Position numbers and translations under genes: made by a program
Notes under the pieces: model-generated
Database searches by the model: none
What the model was told of the DNA's origin: nothing
What the model saw: the letters and a program-made list of their open reading frames with translations, nothing else
Shown here: positions 43,058 through 51,717 of the stretch, one piece after another
How the letters are laid out: each line of letters begins with the position of its first letter
How positions within the stretch are numbered: the first letter of the stretch is position 1
Source of the DNA: Bacteroidales bacterium
GTDB taxonomy: Bacteria; Bacteroidota; Bacteroidia; Bacteroidales; UBA932
NCBI GenBank assembly: GCA_017477335.1
Contig: JAFUVY010000015.1
Coordinates: forward strand, 1 to 64,000
Length of the DNA: 64,000 nt
Direction of reading: 5' to 3'

Positions 43058-44884
43058 TCAAGACTGGTGTGAGGAGACGGTCATCTCGCAGGTGGAGCAG
43101 TGGAAGCGGAGGGTAAGTTTGCTGCCGGAGTTTAGGAGGAAGAGGGGGGCGGAGGTGCCGGAGCCTTGTTTTGGGCAGAGACCAAGCTCGTGGCGGACAC
43201 AGTAGCGGGAACGCATGAGCTCGGCGTCGGGGCTGGGGGAAAGCTCGTAAGCGGGCCTTATGGAGGATGTGCCGCGGGAGCTATACTCAATAGCAGAGAC
43301 TTTGTTTGCCACGTTATATTTGTAATCTACGCTCTCCGGAGAGGAAACGGAAGTGTCTGCATCCCGGTGGCGGAGGGGAAGCATTTGTGGCAGGATGGCG
43401 TCAAGAGACTGCGCGAGTTCCCTTCTTACGGAATTCAGGAAGGATGCGGGAAGTATGGGAATGAATTCCCTGGCATCCACCCGGCCTACGGTAAATGAGT
43501 AAACAGAAGCCTTTTTGCCAATTTGGCTGCAGATGAGAGACTCCATGCGGGCAGGGTCCCGGGCAGGCTCTGCGCCGGCACAGTCAAAGCTCCGCTCAAC
43601 CCCTCTGCCGTCTTCCGATACGGCGCGGGCAAGGAGCCGGCCAGGCTCCTGGAAGGATACGGAGACCGAGACGCCTATGAGGCGGGCGGGGCGGGCGGAC
43701 GAGAGCATACGGTCAAAGGCCACGCTGGAGTTGCGGTAGATCTTGGTACCGCGGGTAAGATGTTGCGGGACTTTGCAGCGGATGCGGGAGGCGTCGCAGA
43801 CATCGGCACGGAAACCAAGTACGCCCTGACCGGGGGCGGAGAAGGCAAGGCCGTCGCCATTGGAAAGGACTGTGCCGGAGGGAATGTCCCGGAGGATAAT
43901 CCCGTCCGCCGTCATGCGTTCCACAGTGCCGACGTACTCCCCCATGGACTTAGGGGCATCCATGGAAGACCAGCTTCCACGCTCTCCGTCAAGGTAAAGT
44001 TCCGTGTAACCCCTGTTGAAAGTCTTGGAAAGGTCCGGGACAAAACCGCCGGAGGCGCGCCCGAAGGAGGAACGCCGGTAAAGCCCGGGGTGTCTTGCGA
44101 CAAGGGCGTCCAGGGCGTCCGAATATGCCCGTACGGTATTCATCACGTAGTCCATGCCCTTGAGGCGGCCTTCTATCTTGAAGGAGCAGATTCCCGCCGA
44201 TGCCAGATCTTCCAGGCGGAGAAGGAGGTTGTAGTCCTTGAGGGAAAGGAGAGCCTTGCTCCGGACAATGGTCTTTCCGGAGGCGTCCTGAAGGTCGTAA
44301 AGGCTGCGGCAGGGCTGGGCGCATTCTCCCCTGTTGGCGCTGCGGCCGGTAAGGTAACTGGAAAGGTAGCACTGACCGCTGTAGCAAACGCAGAGAGCCC
44401 CGTGGACAAAGAATTCCAGTTCTGCATCCACCGCCTCCCGGACAGCGCGAATCTCCTCCAGGGACATCTGCCTTTCCAGGACCAGGCGGCCGAAGCCCAT
44501 GCTTTCCACAAGGCGGGCCTTGTCAGGAGTTTTTACGGCGCACTGGGTGGAAGCGTGAAGTGCCATACGGCCGGACTGCATACGGAGCACCGCCGGGTCC
44601 TGAACTATAAGGGCATCCACACCGGCATTTTCAAGAGCCTGGACAAGGCGCTCCACCTCCTGGAGCTCCGAATCATACACTATGGTATTTACCGTGGCGT
44701 AGATACGCACTCCAAAGCGGTGGGCATACTCACACAGGCGGGCGATGTCCTCTACACTGTTTCCGGCGGCGGCACGGGCACCGAAGCCGGGGCCTGCGAT
44801 ATATACGGCATCGGCACCGCAGTCAATTGCCGCGATGCCGATTTCCGCCGTCCTGGCGGGAGCAAGTAACTCCAGTGCCGTCAA
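43058..44884 (-). CDS. U32 family protein (TrhP/YegQ-like tRNA hydroxylation type)
   Basis: This 608-residue U32 protein carries the family core ELLAPARTAEIGIAAIDCGADAVYIAG and the cysteine signature FVHGALCVCYSGQCYLSS...GECAQPCR, whose Cys residues are thought to hold an iron-sulfur cluster. Members once called collagenases act in tRNA 5-hydroxyuridine formation, ubiquinone synthesis or 23S rRNA hydroxylation. The long C-terminal extension is usual for Bacteroidota members. No ATG exists at the 5' end; translation appears to start at the TTG at 44884, 3 bases after the TPR gene stop, so coupling is likely. Confidence 0.88.
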   Translation of the reverse strand: MTALELLAPARTAEIGIAAIDCGADAVYIAGPGFGARAAAGNSVEDIARLCEYAHRFGVRIYATVNTIVYDSELQEVERLVQALENAGVDALIVQDPAVLRMQSGRMALHASTQCAVKTPDKARLVESMGFGRLVLERQMSLEEIRAVREAVDAELEFFVHGALCVCYSGQCYLSSYLTGRSANRGECAQPCRSLYDLQDASGKTIVRSKALLSLKDYNLLLRLEDLASAGICSFKIEGRLKGMDYVMNTVRAYSDALDALVARHPGLYRRSSFGRASGGFVPDLSKTFNRGYTELYLDGERGSWSSMDAPKSMGEYVGTVERMTADGIILRDIPSGTVLSNGDGLAFSAPGQGVLGFRADVCDASRIRCKVPQHLTRGTKIYRNSSVAFDRMLSSARPARLIGVSVSVSFQEPGRLLARAVSEDGRGVERSFDCAGAEPARDPARMESLICSQIGKKASVYSFTVGRVDAREFIPILPASFLNSVRRELAQSLDAILPQMLPLRHRDADTSVSSPESVDYKYNVANKVSAIEYSSRGTSSIRPAYELSPSPDAELMRSRYCVRHELGLCPKQGSGTSAPLFLLNSGSKLTLRFHCSTCEMTVSSHQS

Positions 44885-44887
44885 AAT

Positions 44888-45835
44888 TTAAAGAGCCCTG
44901 AGCTGAGCTTCTGCCTGGGCGCCATACTTGGCGTTGCCCTTGAGCATGTTGTAGTATTCCTTTGCAATTGCCTTGTCGCCGGCCTTCTGGGCGGTAGCGG
45001 CAATGGTGAACTGAATGTCGGCTGCATCCTTTGCGTTAGGCTGAACCTCCAGATACTTCTTGTAAGCATCGATGGCAGCGCTGCTCTTGCCAGACTTGAG
45101 GTTTGCACTGGCCAGGAGCTTGTATGCATTGCCGGAGGGGATATATTCGTTGGATTTCTCCAGGGCCTGGATAGCTTCTGCGTTCTTGCCGGCCTTGAGG
45201 TAAGCCTGACCTTTCTTGAGGTAGCAGTTTGAAAGGAGCTTGGCTGCATTGGCCTGACCAAGGTCGTTTGCCTTCTCGAATGCTGCGATTGCTCCGTCCA
45301 GGTCTCCCGTCTTCATGGTTGCCTGTCCAAGGAGAAGATAGGAAGTGCCGTCTTCCGGATTCTGGGCGATTACGTCGTTCCAGGCGGCTATGGCTGCGGT
45401 GTAGTCTTCTGCCTTCATGAGGCTGTTGGCCTTCTGCTTGTAAACAGCGGGGATGAGTTCCTTGGCGGACTCAACGTCTTCCGCTACGCCATATTCTTCA
45501 CCTTTGGCGATGGTTTTGTCCAGGAGTGCGAGAGCCTCTTCATACTTTGCATCCCTGATATTTTCCTTTGCAAGGCCAAGGAGAGACTTTACGATGAGGT
45601 CTTTGCACTGTGCCTTATATTCGTTGAGCTGCTCCAGCTGCTCTGCGTCTTCGGGTTCTTCCACGGCCTCGAAGATACCGAGGGCCTCTGTGAACTGGTT
45701 GCAGGCAAGTTCTTTGTTTTCTGCGAAAGATTCAACGCCGGCCTTAAGGATTTCTACGCCGGCCTGGACATCCTGTCCGAGTGCTGCTGCGGCAAAAAAG
45801 CCGAGAGCTGCAAGTGTAACAAACAATCTCTTCAT
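44888..45835 (-). CDS. Secreted tetratricopeptide-repeat protein
   Basis: The 315-residue protein has a signal peptide (ending near AAALGQ) and at least five TPR units over about 30-310, e.g. ALLDKTIAKGEEYG, YTAAIAAWNDVIAQNPEDGTSYLLLGQA, LDGAIAAFEKANDLG, NAEAIQALEKSNEYIPSG and SSAAIDAYKKYLEVQPNA. TPRs mediate protein contacts; a periplasmic scaffold is likely but no partner is evident. It is cotranscribed with the U32 gene and divergent from the M16-like gene. Confidence 0.85.
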   Translation of the reverse strand: MKRLFVTLAALGFFAAAALGQDVQAGVEILKAGVESFAENKELACNQFTEALGIFEAVEEPEDAEQLEQLNEYKAQCKDLIVKSLLGLAKENIRDAKYEEALALLDKTIAKGEEYGVAEDVESAKELIPAVYKQKANSLMKAEDYTAAIAAWNDVIAQNPEDGTSYLLLGQATMKTGDLDGAIAAFEKANDLGQANAAKLLSNCYLKKGQAYLKAGKNAEAIQALEKSNEYIPSGNAYKLLASANLKSGKSSAAIDAYKKYLEVQPNAKDAADIQFTIAATAQKAGDKAIAKEYYNMLKGNAKYGAQAEAQLRAL

Positions 45836-45857
45836 CGTTAATAGCGTTTAATTCTTG

Positions 45858-45865
45858 CAAATTTA
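45858..45865 (-). promoter_or_regulatory. -7 box of the TPR-U32 operon promoter
   Basis: The minus strand reads TAAATTTG, 22 bases before the TPR ATG. It is 14 bases from the plus-strand -7 box of the M16-like gene. Confidence 0.5.
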
Positions 45866-45879
45866 ATAAAAATAAGTTG

Positions 45880-45887
45880 TAATTTTG
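45880..45887 (+). promoter_or_regulatory. -7 box of the M16-like/DUF3109 operon promoter
   Basis: TAATTTTG matches the consensus 10 bases before the ATG at 45898, predicting a leader of only about 6 bases. A TTG at 45855-45857 is 22 bases upstream, slightly farther than optimal. Confidence 0.55.
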
Positions 45888-45897
45888 CGACCGTTAT

Positions 45898-48426
45898 ATG
45901 ACAAAAGTACTAAAATACTTCCTGCCGGTTGCGGCGGCACTCTTTTTTTCAATAATTGTGCCAGCAGCCGTCCTTCCAACACTTCCCGACGAAGCCAGGT
46001 TCCAACGCGGCACCCTGGGCTCCGGCGTATCCTATTATATGGTTCCCAATACATCGGCCAGGGGTTATGCCGATATCGCAATAGTCCGGAGGGACGAAGC
46101 CCCCACCCCCGAAACGCTCTCTTCCCTTGATCCCGGATTCTTTTCCAGGATGGGCATCGAGCCCGGCAGGGAAGGATACGTCAGGGATACCGACGGCTCC
46201 ACCGTAATCAGGTACAGGAACCTTGCATTCTATGACCGGCAGGTACTGGATTCCACGCTGCTGTTCACCTTTTCCCAGATTGCCCTTTCCCGTGCGGAGC
46301 AGGCCATCATAGTGAGCGGAGACATAGACCCGGTGGAACTCAAGAAAAAGATGGATATCTTCTCAATGCTGGTACCCAGGATAATGGTAACGCAGGCCAG
46401 GTCCACGGACTATGTATGGGAACCTTCCCCCGCCCCTTCCGTGACCGTGAACCCGCCCCTGACGGGATTGCTTCCGCAGGTGAGGGTGAGCTATGCATCG
46501 GCCCGGACACCGCAGAGGCTCATGAATACGGCCCAGCTGCTGGTAACCGGCATCATGGGACAGGAACTTAAGGTGATTGCGCTACACCGCCTGGAGAGGA
46601 ATCTCCGGGACGCCGGGGTGCCGTACTCGGGGGTGGACTTCGTGGTAATCGGCAGTGAATCCACATCCGGGGACGAAAGCTACTCCGTAATTGTAAGAAC
46701 CGGGGAGGAGCACCTGGACGCGGCCATGAAGATTATAGCCTCCACCCTTGGGGAGCTTGACAGCTTCGGGGCCGGGGAGACGGAATTTATAGATGCCAAA
46801 CGCATCCTTACGCCATCCTACAGGATCATGGCTTCACGCAAATCCCCAAGCCGGGAAGAAGACGTGACAAGGTGCATTTCCAACTTCCTGTATGGAGCCC
46901 CGCTTGCTCCAAGCTCGGAAAACGAAAGGCTTTTCGCAAGGAAAATGGTTCCGGACAGCCTCCAGACAAGGCATTTCAATAATTTTGCCGGAGCAATCGT
47001 GGAGCAGCTGTCGAACCTGACGCTCTCCTATCGGACCGGCAACGACTCCCTGGACCGGGACGACGCCCTCTTCCAGTACAATCTGGCATATCTGTACGGC
47101 TCCGTAGCTCAGAGCGGCAAGGATTACACCTGGCATTACGGGGACACCCTTGGGATGGAACCCATATGCCCAAAAATCAAGATCAAGACTGAAAAGGCAG
47201 ACCCCGTGACCGGCGGCAAGATATGGACTTTCACCAACGGCATAAAGGTGGTGTACAAGGAAATCCCCGGCAGCAGGATGTTCGGCTACAGCTACGTGCT
47301 GGGCGGAGGCCTTTCCAAGATTGACAAGTTGAGGCCCGGCGAGGGCGGATACATTGCCGATGTGCTTTCCCTGTACGATGCCGGCGGCCTTTCGGCTCCG
47401 GCCTTCAGGGACGTAGTGAAAGCGGGAGGCCTGCAGATGGAGGCATCGGCCGGAGTTAACAGCACCATGCTATACGGCCGGGGGATGTCAAACTCTTTCC
47501 CCTTCTTCCTTAAAGCCCTTGTTTCCATTGCCGGAGACAAAAGCCTGAACCGCAGGGAATGCGACATTTACCTCAGGAACCGCAGGGAGGACAGGATTTC
47601 TCCGGAGGACAGCATGAGGCTTCTGATGGCTCCCGAATTTGCCTGCTCCCTCACCCGCAACCCCGAGGTCCTGGACCAGGAGACCATCCGGAAGGCCGAT
47701 GAGTTCTTCCGCGAGCACTTCTCCCGCATGAACGACGGCACCCTTATCATTGCCGGAGACCTTCAGGAGTCCGAGGTTAAAAAGGCTCTGTGCCGATACC
47801 TGGGCGCCCTTCAGACCGTGAAGGTGGTACCCCTCCGTCCGTATGTGGAGTACCAGCCCATAGCAGGGACAAAGACTTTTGATGCAAGCGCCTTCCCTGC
47901 CGGCATCAGGGTGCTCATGGACACGGACTACCCCGTCACCGCACTCAGCTACTACACTGCGCAGGTAGCAGAAAAGGCCATAGAGAAGGCCCTGGTCCGC
48001 CATCTTGCTCCTTACGGATTCTCGGTAAGCGTGAAGACCAGGTTCATGATACAGCCTCAGGAAAGGTACTCCGTTTACATTGAATGCCTGCCCGCAAATC
48101 CCGCCGGACTCCCGAGGGAAACCGGAACCCCGGACGCGGCAAGGGCCATATCGGCGGTCAGGGCCGCCATAAAGGAGGCTGCGGGAAGCCAGCCATCGGC
48201 ACTGGACCTCAACGCATGGAAGCATATGACCCTGTCCGCCATAAGCGACCAGCTGTCCCAGCCGGAGGGCATAGCAAAGACCCTTACTGCAAGGTACGCA
48301 GGCGGCAAGGACATCACTTCCCGCTATGTGGAAAGCATAGGCGCCATATCGGCAGACAATGTGACGGCATACATAAATGCACTTGCCCGCGGAGGAAGGA
48401 TAGAGTTCATAGGCAATGGGAAGTAA
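45898..48426 (+). CDS. M16 (pitrilysin/insulinase-fold) protein lacking the catalytic motif
   Basis: The 842-residue secreted or membrane-anchored protein begins with a hydrophobic segment (7-27), then RGTLGSGVSYYMVPNTSARGYADIAIVRR, the strand pattern of M16 peptidases where LSNGLTYYIR... is normal. The following region should hold HxxEH but reads SLDPGFFSRMGIEPG with no such motif anywhere near. M16-like repeats continue (FTNGIKVVYKEIPGSRMFGYSYVLGGGLSKI at about 440-475 and DGTLIIAGDLQESEVKKALCRYL at about 615-640), so the four-domain fold seems complete but inactive. It may be a chaperone-like or dimer partner. It overlaps DUF3109 by 11 bases. Confidence 0.82.
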   Translation: MTKVLKYFLPVAAALFFSIIVPAAVLPTLPDEARFQRGTLGSGVSYYMVPNTSARGYADIAIVRRDEAPTPETLSSLDPGFFSRMGIEPGREGYVRDTDGSTVIRYRNLAFYDRQVLDSTLLFTFSQIALSRAEQAIIVSGDIDPVELKKKMDIFSMLVPRIMVTQARSTDYVWEPSPAPSVTVNPPLTGLLPQVRVSYASARTPQRLMNTAQLLVTGIMGQELKVIALHRLERNLRDAGVPYSGVDFVVIGSESTSGDESYSVIVRTGEEHLDAAMKIIASTLGELDSFGAGETEFIDAKRILTPSYRIMASRKSPSREEDVTRCISNFLYGAPLAPSSENERLFARKMVPDSLQTRHFNNFAGAIVEQLSNLTLSYRTGNDSLDRDDALFQYNLAYLYGSVAQSGKDYTWHYGDTLGMEPICPKIKIKTEKADPVTGGKIWTFTNGIKVVYKEIPGSRMFGYSYVLGGGLSKIDKLRPGEGGYIADVLSLYDAGGLSAPAFRDVVKAGGLQMEASAGVNSTMLYGRGMSNSFPFFLKALVSIAGDKSLNRRECDIYLRNRREDRISPEDSMRLLMAPEFACSLTRNPEVLDQETIRKADEFFREHFSRMNDGTLIIAGDLQESEVKKALCRYLGALQTVKVVPLRPYVEYQPIAGTKTFDASAFPAGIRVLMDTDYPVTALSYYTAQVAEKAIEKALVRHLAPYGFSVSVKTRFMIQPQERYSVYIECLPANPAGLPRETGTPDAARAISAVRAAIKEAAGSQPSALDLNAWKHMTLSAISDQLSQPEGIAKTLTARYAGGKDITSRYVESIGAISADNVTAYINALARGGRIEFIGNGK

Positions 48427-49027
48427 AGATTTTGGAACCATCATAGAGATTGGCGACATCCTTGTGAGCGAGGATGTCGTGACGGAGTTTTTCGCCTGCG
48501 ATTATCCCGTGTGCAAGGGCGCGTGCTGCATTATCGGAGACAGCGGAGCCCCGCTGAAGGAGGAGGAACTGGAGCAGATAGAAAGCAATTACTCCGCCTT
48601 TGAACCAATGATGACAGGCGAGGGAAGGGAAACTGTCCGGAGAACCGGCTTTTTTGAGATAGACAGGGACGGAGACCTTGTTACGCCGGTGGTGCCGGGG
48701 CTGCCCGGACGGGAAGAGTGCGCCTACTGTCACTTTGAGGGGGCTAGTTGCCTCTGCGCCATGGAAATCCAGCACCGGAAGGGCCTGTCCCGCTTCAAAA
48801 AGCCCATCTCATGCAGTCTGTATCCCATCCGGGTGGTGGATCTGGGAGGGGGCCGCATCGGCCTTAATCTTCACAAGTGGGATATATGCAGGGACGCTTT
48901 TGCCAAGGGTGCAAAAGAAAAGGTCCGCGTGTATGAATTTTTACGCGAACCTTTAATTGAAGCCTTTGGGGAAGAATTCTACTCCGCACTGTCTACAGCG
49001 GCAATGATGTTGATTGCCTCTGAGTAA
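48416..49027 (+). CDS. DUF3109 cysteine-rich protein
   Basis: The 203-residue cytoplasmic protein matches DUF3109, related to YkgJ-type proteins with conserved cysteines that may hold zinc or an iron-sulfur cluster. Cysteines appear in CDYPVCKGACC (28-38), ECAYCHFEGASCLC, ISCSLYPIR and WDICRDA. Function is not established. It is translationally linked to the M16-like gene by an 11-base overlap. Its last 49 bases overlap the 3' end of the convergent DUF2007 gene; both proteins look genuine. Confidence 0.88.
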   Translation: MGSKDFGTIIEIGDILVSEDVVTEFFACDYPVCKGACCIIGDSGAPLKEEELEQIESNYSAFEPMMTGEGRETVRRTGFFEIDRDGDLVTPVVPGLPGREECAYCHFEGASCLCAMEIQHRKGLSRFKKPISCSLYPIRVVDLGGGRIGLNLHKWDICRDAFAKGAKEKVRVYEFLREPLIEAFGEEFYSALSTAAMMLIASE

Positions 49028-49203
49028 TCTTCTTCATTCACCTTTACCTGGATGCTGGAAGCATAGCCAAGCGAAGGGTAGGAGGAGTCGGCGCCAAAGA
49101 CGCCCGCAGGGATGCCGTGGTCTCCGAGCAGAGCGGCACAGATGTCGGCCTGGACCTTGTCATTGAAGGTGGCGACAGTCTTGAATCCTTGTGAATCAGT
49201 CAT
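48979..49203 (-). CDS. DUF2007 small protein (putative signal-transducing type)
   Basis: The 74-residue protein matches DUF2007: FKTVATFNDKVQADICAALLGDHGIPAGVFGADSS with the C-terminal strand-helix IQVKVNEEDYSEAINII. The family has a GlnB-like ferredoxin fold and unknown function. It overlaps the upstream membrane-protein gene by 8 bases and is last in a four-gene operon with hemW. It shares 49 bases with the convergent DUF3109 gene. Confidence 0.85.
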   Translation of the reverse strand: MTDSQGFKTVATFNDKVQADICAALLGDHGIPAGVFGADSSYPSLGYASSIQVKVNEEDYSEAINIIAAVDSAE

Positions 49204-49660
49204 GTTCTGAAGTGTTACGTTCTATGGTCATTATTACCCTTGAAAGGTCACGGACGAGGCCTTCCACACGGAAGCCCCCAAGGACCTGAGTAATCGTAAT
49301 TGTGTCCTCCCACATGCGTGCAGCCCTGTTTACGGGAGAGGCAAGGCGGTATTTATACACCCCGTCTTCACTGCTTACGGGGACGTAACCGCGGGTATTC
49401 ATGGCCTTTTCTATCCCGGGAAGGTAGCCTGCCGGATCACCTTTGGCATAGACCATCCTTTCCGCGTAGCCAAAGAAGGGATACACGGCGGCCATCACAA
49501 GGAAAAGGCCGGCTATCCACAGGATGGAAGTCCAGCCGCTGCGGAATGCCACATTCACATCCGTCTGTACGTAACCAAGGGCCATGAGGGCGCCGATGAT
49601 AACGACGAACATTATCACCAGCTGGCAAAAATATTTTACTGAGCGTCGCAGGTGGGTCAT
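49196..49660 (-). CDS. Small membrane protein of unknown function
   Basis: The 154-residue protein has two predicted membrane helices (about 10-30 and 43-63) and a cytoplasmic or periplasmic C-terminal domain of about 90 residues containing YKYRLASPVNRAARMWEDTITI and LSRVIMTIERN. I do not recognise a named family. It overlaps hemW by 4 bases (ATGA) and DUF2007 by 8, so it is tightly coupled to both. Confidence 0.75.
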   Translation of the reverse strand: MTHLRRSVKYFCQLVIMFVVIIGALMALGYVQTDVNVAFRSGWTSILWIAGLFLVMAAVYPFFGYAERMVYAKGDPAGYLPGIEKAMNTRGYVPVSSEDGVYKYRLASPVNRAARMWEDTITITQVLGGFRVEGLVRDLSRVIMTIERNTSEHD

Positions 49661-50733
49661 ATAAGTTCCCTTATTATTTCGTCCGAAACGAAGAATCGGC
49701 TTTCCGGGATGCGGAACCTTCCGCCCTGGCGGACAAGGGCCCCTTCACCGACAAGGCTGTCTATAACGCTTTCGGAGCAGTTTTTAAAAAGATAAGATGC
49801 GTCTATCCCGCGGGCGGTCCTGAGGGAAAGCATTATGTTTTCCACGCGGATGTCCTCCGGGGAGAGTTCCTCTGATGTTGCACGATAGCCGGAAATGACA
49901 GAGGAGTTCCAGCTCCGGCGGTTGCCAAGGTAGGAATGGGCCGACGGGCCAAGCCCCACGTAGGGTATCCGCTGCCAATAACCGGAGTTGTGGACGGATT
50001 CAAAGCCAGGAAGGGCGAAATTGGAAATCTCGTAATGGGAATATCCGGCCTCGTCCGCCTTGGAACAGAGGGTGTAATACTGTTTCCAGCACTTCTCGTC
50101 CTCCATGGGGGCGTATTTGCCGCTCTGGATCATATCGGCAAGAGGGGTGTCGTCCTCTATGGAAAGCTGGTAGCAGGAGATGTGCTCCGGCTTCAGGGCC
50201 AGGGCTTTGTCCACGGTTTCTTCCCATACGGAGTCCTCCAGATTGGACATGCCGAACATGAGGTCCAGGCTCACGTTGGCAAAGCCCGCCTCCCGGACCA
50301 TACGGAAGGCTTCCTCCGCCCTGGCGGCGTTGTGGCGGCGGTTCATCCAGCGGAGCATATCGTCATTGAACGACTGCACGCCTATGCTTATCCTGTCCAC
50401 TCCAAGAAGCTTAAGGGATTCCAGATAGGAAGGGCCCAGGACAACGATGTCCTCCGGATTCACTTCCATAGTGAATTCCGCATAGGGTCCGCCGTGCCCC
50501 ACAGATTCCAGGGCAAGGAGTATTTCCGTAAGCTGTTTTACGGGAAGTTTGGAGGGGGTGCCCCCGCCGAAATACAAAGTGCGGAGGGAGTCGTCAAACT
50601 CCTCCGCACGGTCATGGATTTCTTTACATACAGCCTTTGCATAGGCTTCCGCCTTGCCGGCACCGCACAGTTCCGAATAAAATCCGCAGTAGGTGCAGAA
50701 GGTCTCGCAAAACGGAACATGTACGTAAATCAT
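49657..50733 (-). CDS. hemW: Radical SAM family haem chaperone
   Basis: The 358-residue protein has the radical-SAM cluster motif with cysteines 9, 13 and 16 (CETFCTYCGF), the YFGGGTPS loop, FTMEVNPED, DRISIGVQSFND and the HemW C-terminal signature VGLGPSAHSY. HemW inserts haem into respiratory proteins; the family was once confused with coproporphyrinogen oxidase HemN, from which it differs by the CxxxCxxCxF spacing without a following Cys. It lies 2 bases after the coiled-coil membrane-protein gene. Confidence 0.94.
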   Translation of the reverse strand: MIYVHVPFCETFCTYCGFYSELCGAGKAEAYAKAVCKEIHDRAEEFDDSLRTLYFGGGTPSKLPVKQLTEILLALESVGHGGPYAEFTMEVNPEDIVVLGPSYLESLKLLGVDRISIGVQSFNDDMLRWMNRRHNAARAEEAFRMVREAGFANVSLDLMFGMSNLEDSVWEETVDKALALKPEHISCYQLSIEDDTPLADMIQSGKYAPMEDEKCWKQYYTLCSKADEAGYSHYEISNFALPGFESVHNSGYWQRIPYVGLGPSAHSYLGNRRSWNSSVISGYRATSEELSPEDIRVENIMLSLRTARGIDASYLFKNCSESVIDSLVGEGALVRQGGRFRIPESRFFVSDEIIRELI

Positions 50734-50735
50734 AA

Positions 50736-51647
50736 TTATCGGAGCATGCAGTCGGCCTTGCCAAGGATGGCCTTATCCGTATATACCTCAACGCTGTAAA
50801 TACCCTTGACGTATTCTCCGGTGTCCTTCACGTAGATGGTGAGGTCTATCTCCGAGCCTTCGTAGTCCACGGTGCGGGAGGCACTGGCCTGGAGGGTTTC
50901 ACCGTCCACGGTAAAATCTGCGGATTCGTTGTTGATCAGGAGGATTCCCTCCGGGTCCTTCACCCTTACATACACGGTCACGGGGCCGCGGTCGGCAATG
51001 GCGTTCTCAACAAGGGTGAGGTTTGTAACCATGTAACGGGCACGGCTGTGACGGTCCGTAACCTTGTCCGAGGAGGAGTAGGCCGTAAGGGAGATGTTTC
51101 TTGCACGGAGAATCTTGCCGGCACTCACCTGGGAGGAGAGGTCTTCCACCTGCTGGGAGAGCTGCTCGTTGGCGCGGCGGCTTTCTTCCGCTTCCGCACG
51201 GGCGGCACGGGCGTCGGCCGTAAGGCGCTTGTTGAGGGTGTTCAGGGAATCAATCTGGACTATGTAGCTCTTCATGATGGTCCTGAGGGTGCCAAGTTCC
51301 TTTTCATACTGGCGGATCTTGGCCCTGTTGGTAGCCTGGGTCTTGTTGAGCTTTTCTATCAGGAGGGCGACCTGCTCACGGGAGGTGTCCAGCTGATGGT
51401 TAATATTCTCATAGTCCGAGCTGAGGGAGTTGAAGTCTGACTGGAGTTCCGACATCTGGGCTGCCAGTTCCGCCTTTTCTCCTTCCAGCTGCTTTACAAG
51501 GCCGTTCCTCTGGTAAAGCATGTAACCAAGCACTGCACCAAGGGCAACGGCAATGCAGATAAGTATATACAGGGTTGTACGGAGACCTCCGTTCTGCTGT
51601 TTTTCACGCTCCTGGCGTGCAATTCTCTCGAGTGGATCTTCTGCCAT
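50736..51647 (-). CDS. Membrane-anchored coiled-coil protein
   Basis: I place the start at 51647 (MAEDPLERIARQ), just inside the predicted transcript, rather than 57 bases upstream beyond the -7 box. The 303-residue protein has one membrane helix (about 24-44), a long coiled coil (about 48-175) and a C-terminal beta domain (about 180-303) with VTVYVRVKDPEG and SVEVYTD strands. It resembles conserved Bacteroidota proteins of unknown function. First gene of the hemW operon. Confidence 0.8.
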   Translation of the reverse strand: MAEDPLERIARQEREKQQNGGLRTTLYILICIAVALGAVLGYMLYQRNGLVKQLEGEKAELAAQMSELQSDFNSLSSDYENINHQLDTSREQVALLIEKLNKTQATNRAKIRQYEKELGTLRTIMKSYIVQIDSLNTLNKRLTADARAARAEAEESRRANEQLSQQVEDLSSQVSAGKILRARNISLTAYSSSDKVTDRHSRARYMVTNLTLVENAIADRGPVTVYVRVKDPEGILLINNESADFTVDGETLQASASRTVDYEGSEIDLTIYVKDTGEYVKGIYSVEVYTDKAILGKADCMLR

Positions 51648-51672
51648 GATTGTTTTTTTATCTATATCTGTG

Positions 51673-51705
51673 CAAATATAACGATTATTTTTAACTTTGG
51701 GCAAA
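51673..51705 (-). promoter_or_regulatory. Promoter of the coiled-coil/hemW operon
   Basis: On the minus strand TTTG (51705-51702), a 21-base spacer and TATATTTG (51680-51673) match the consensus; leader about 21 bases. It spans the -7 box of the divergent aminopeptidase gene. Confidence 0.65.
51692..51699 (+). promoter_or_regulatory. -7 box of the aminopeptidase P promoter
   Basis: TAACTTTG matches TAnnTTTG and lies 18 bases before the ATG at 51718. It falls inside the divergent hemW-operon promoter; no -33 TTTG is visible on this strand. Confidence 0.5.
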
Positions 51706-51717
51706 TATCCAAGGCTT

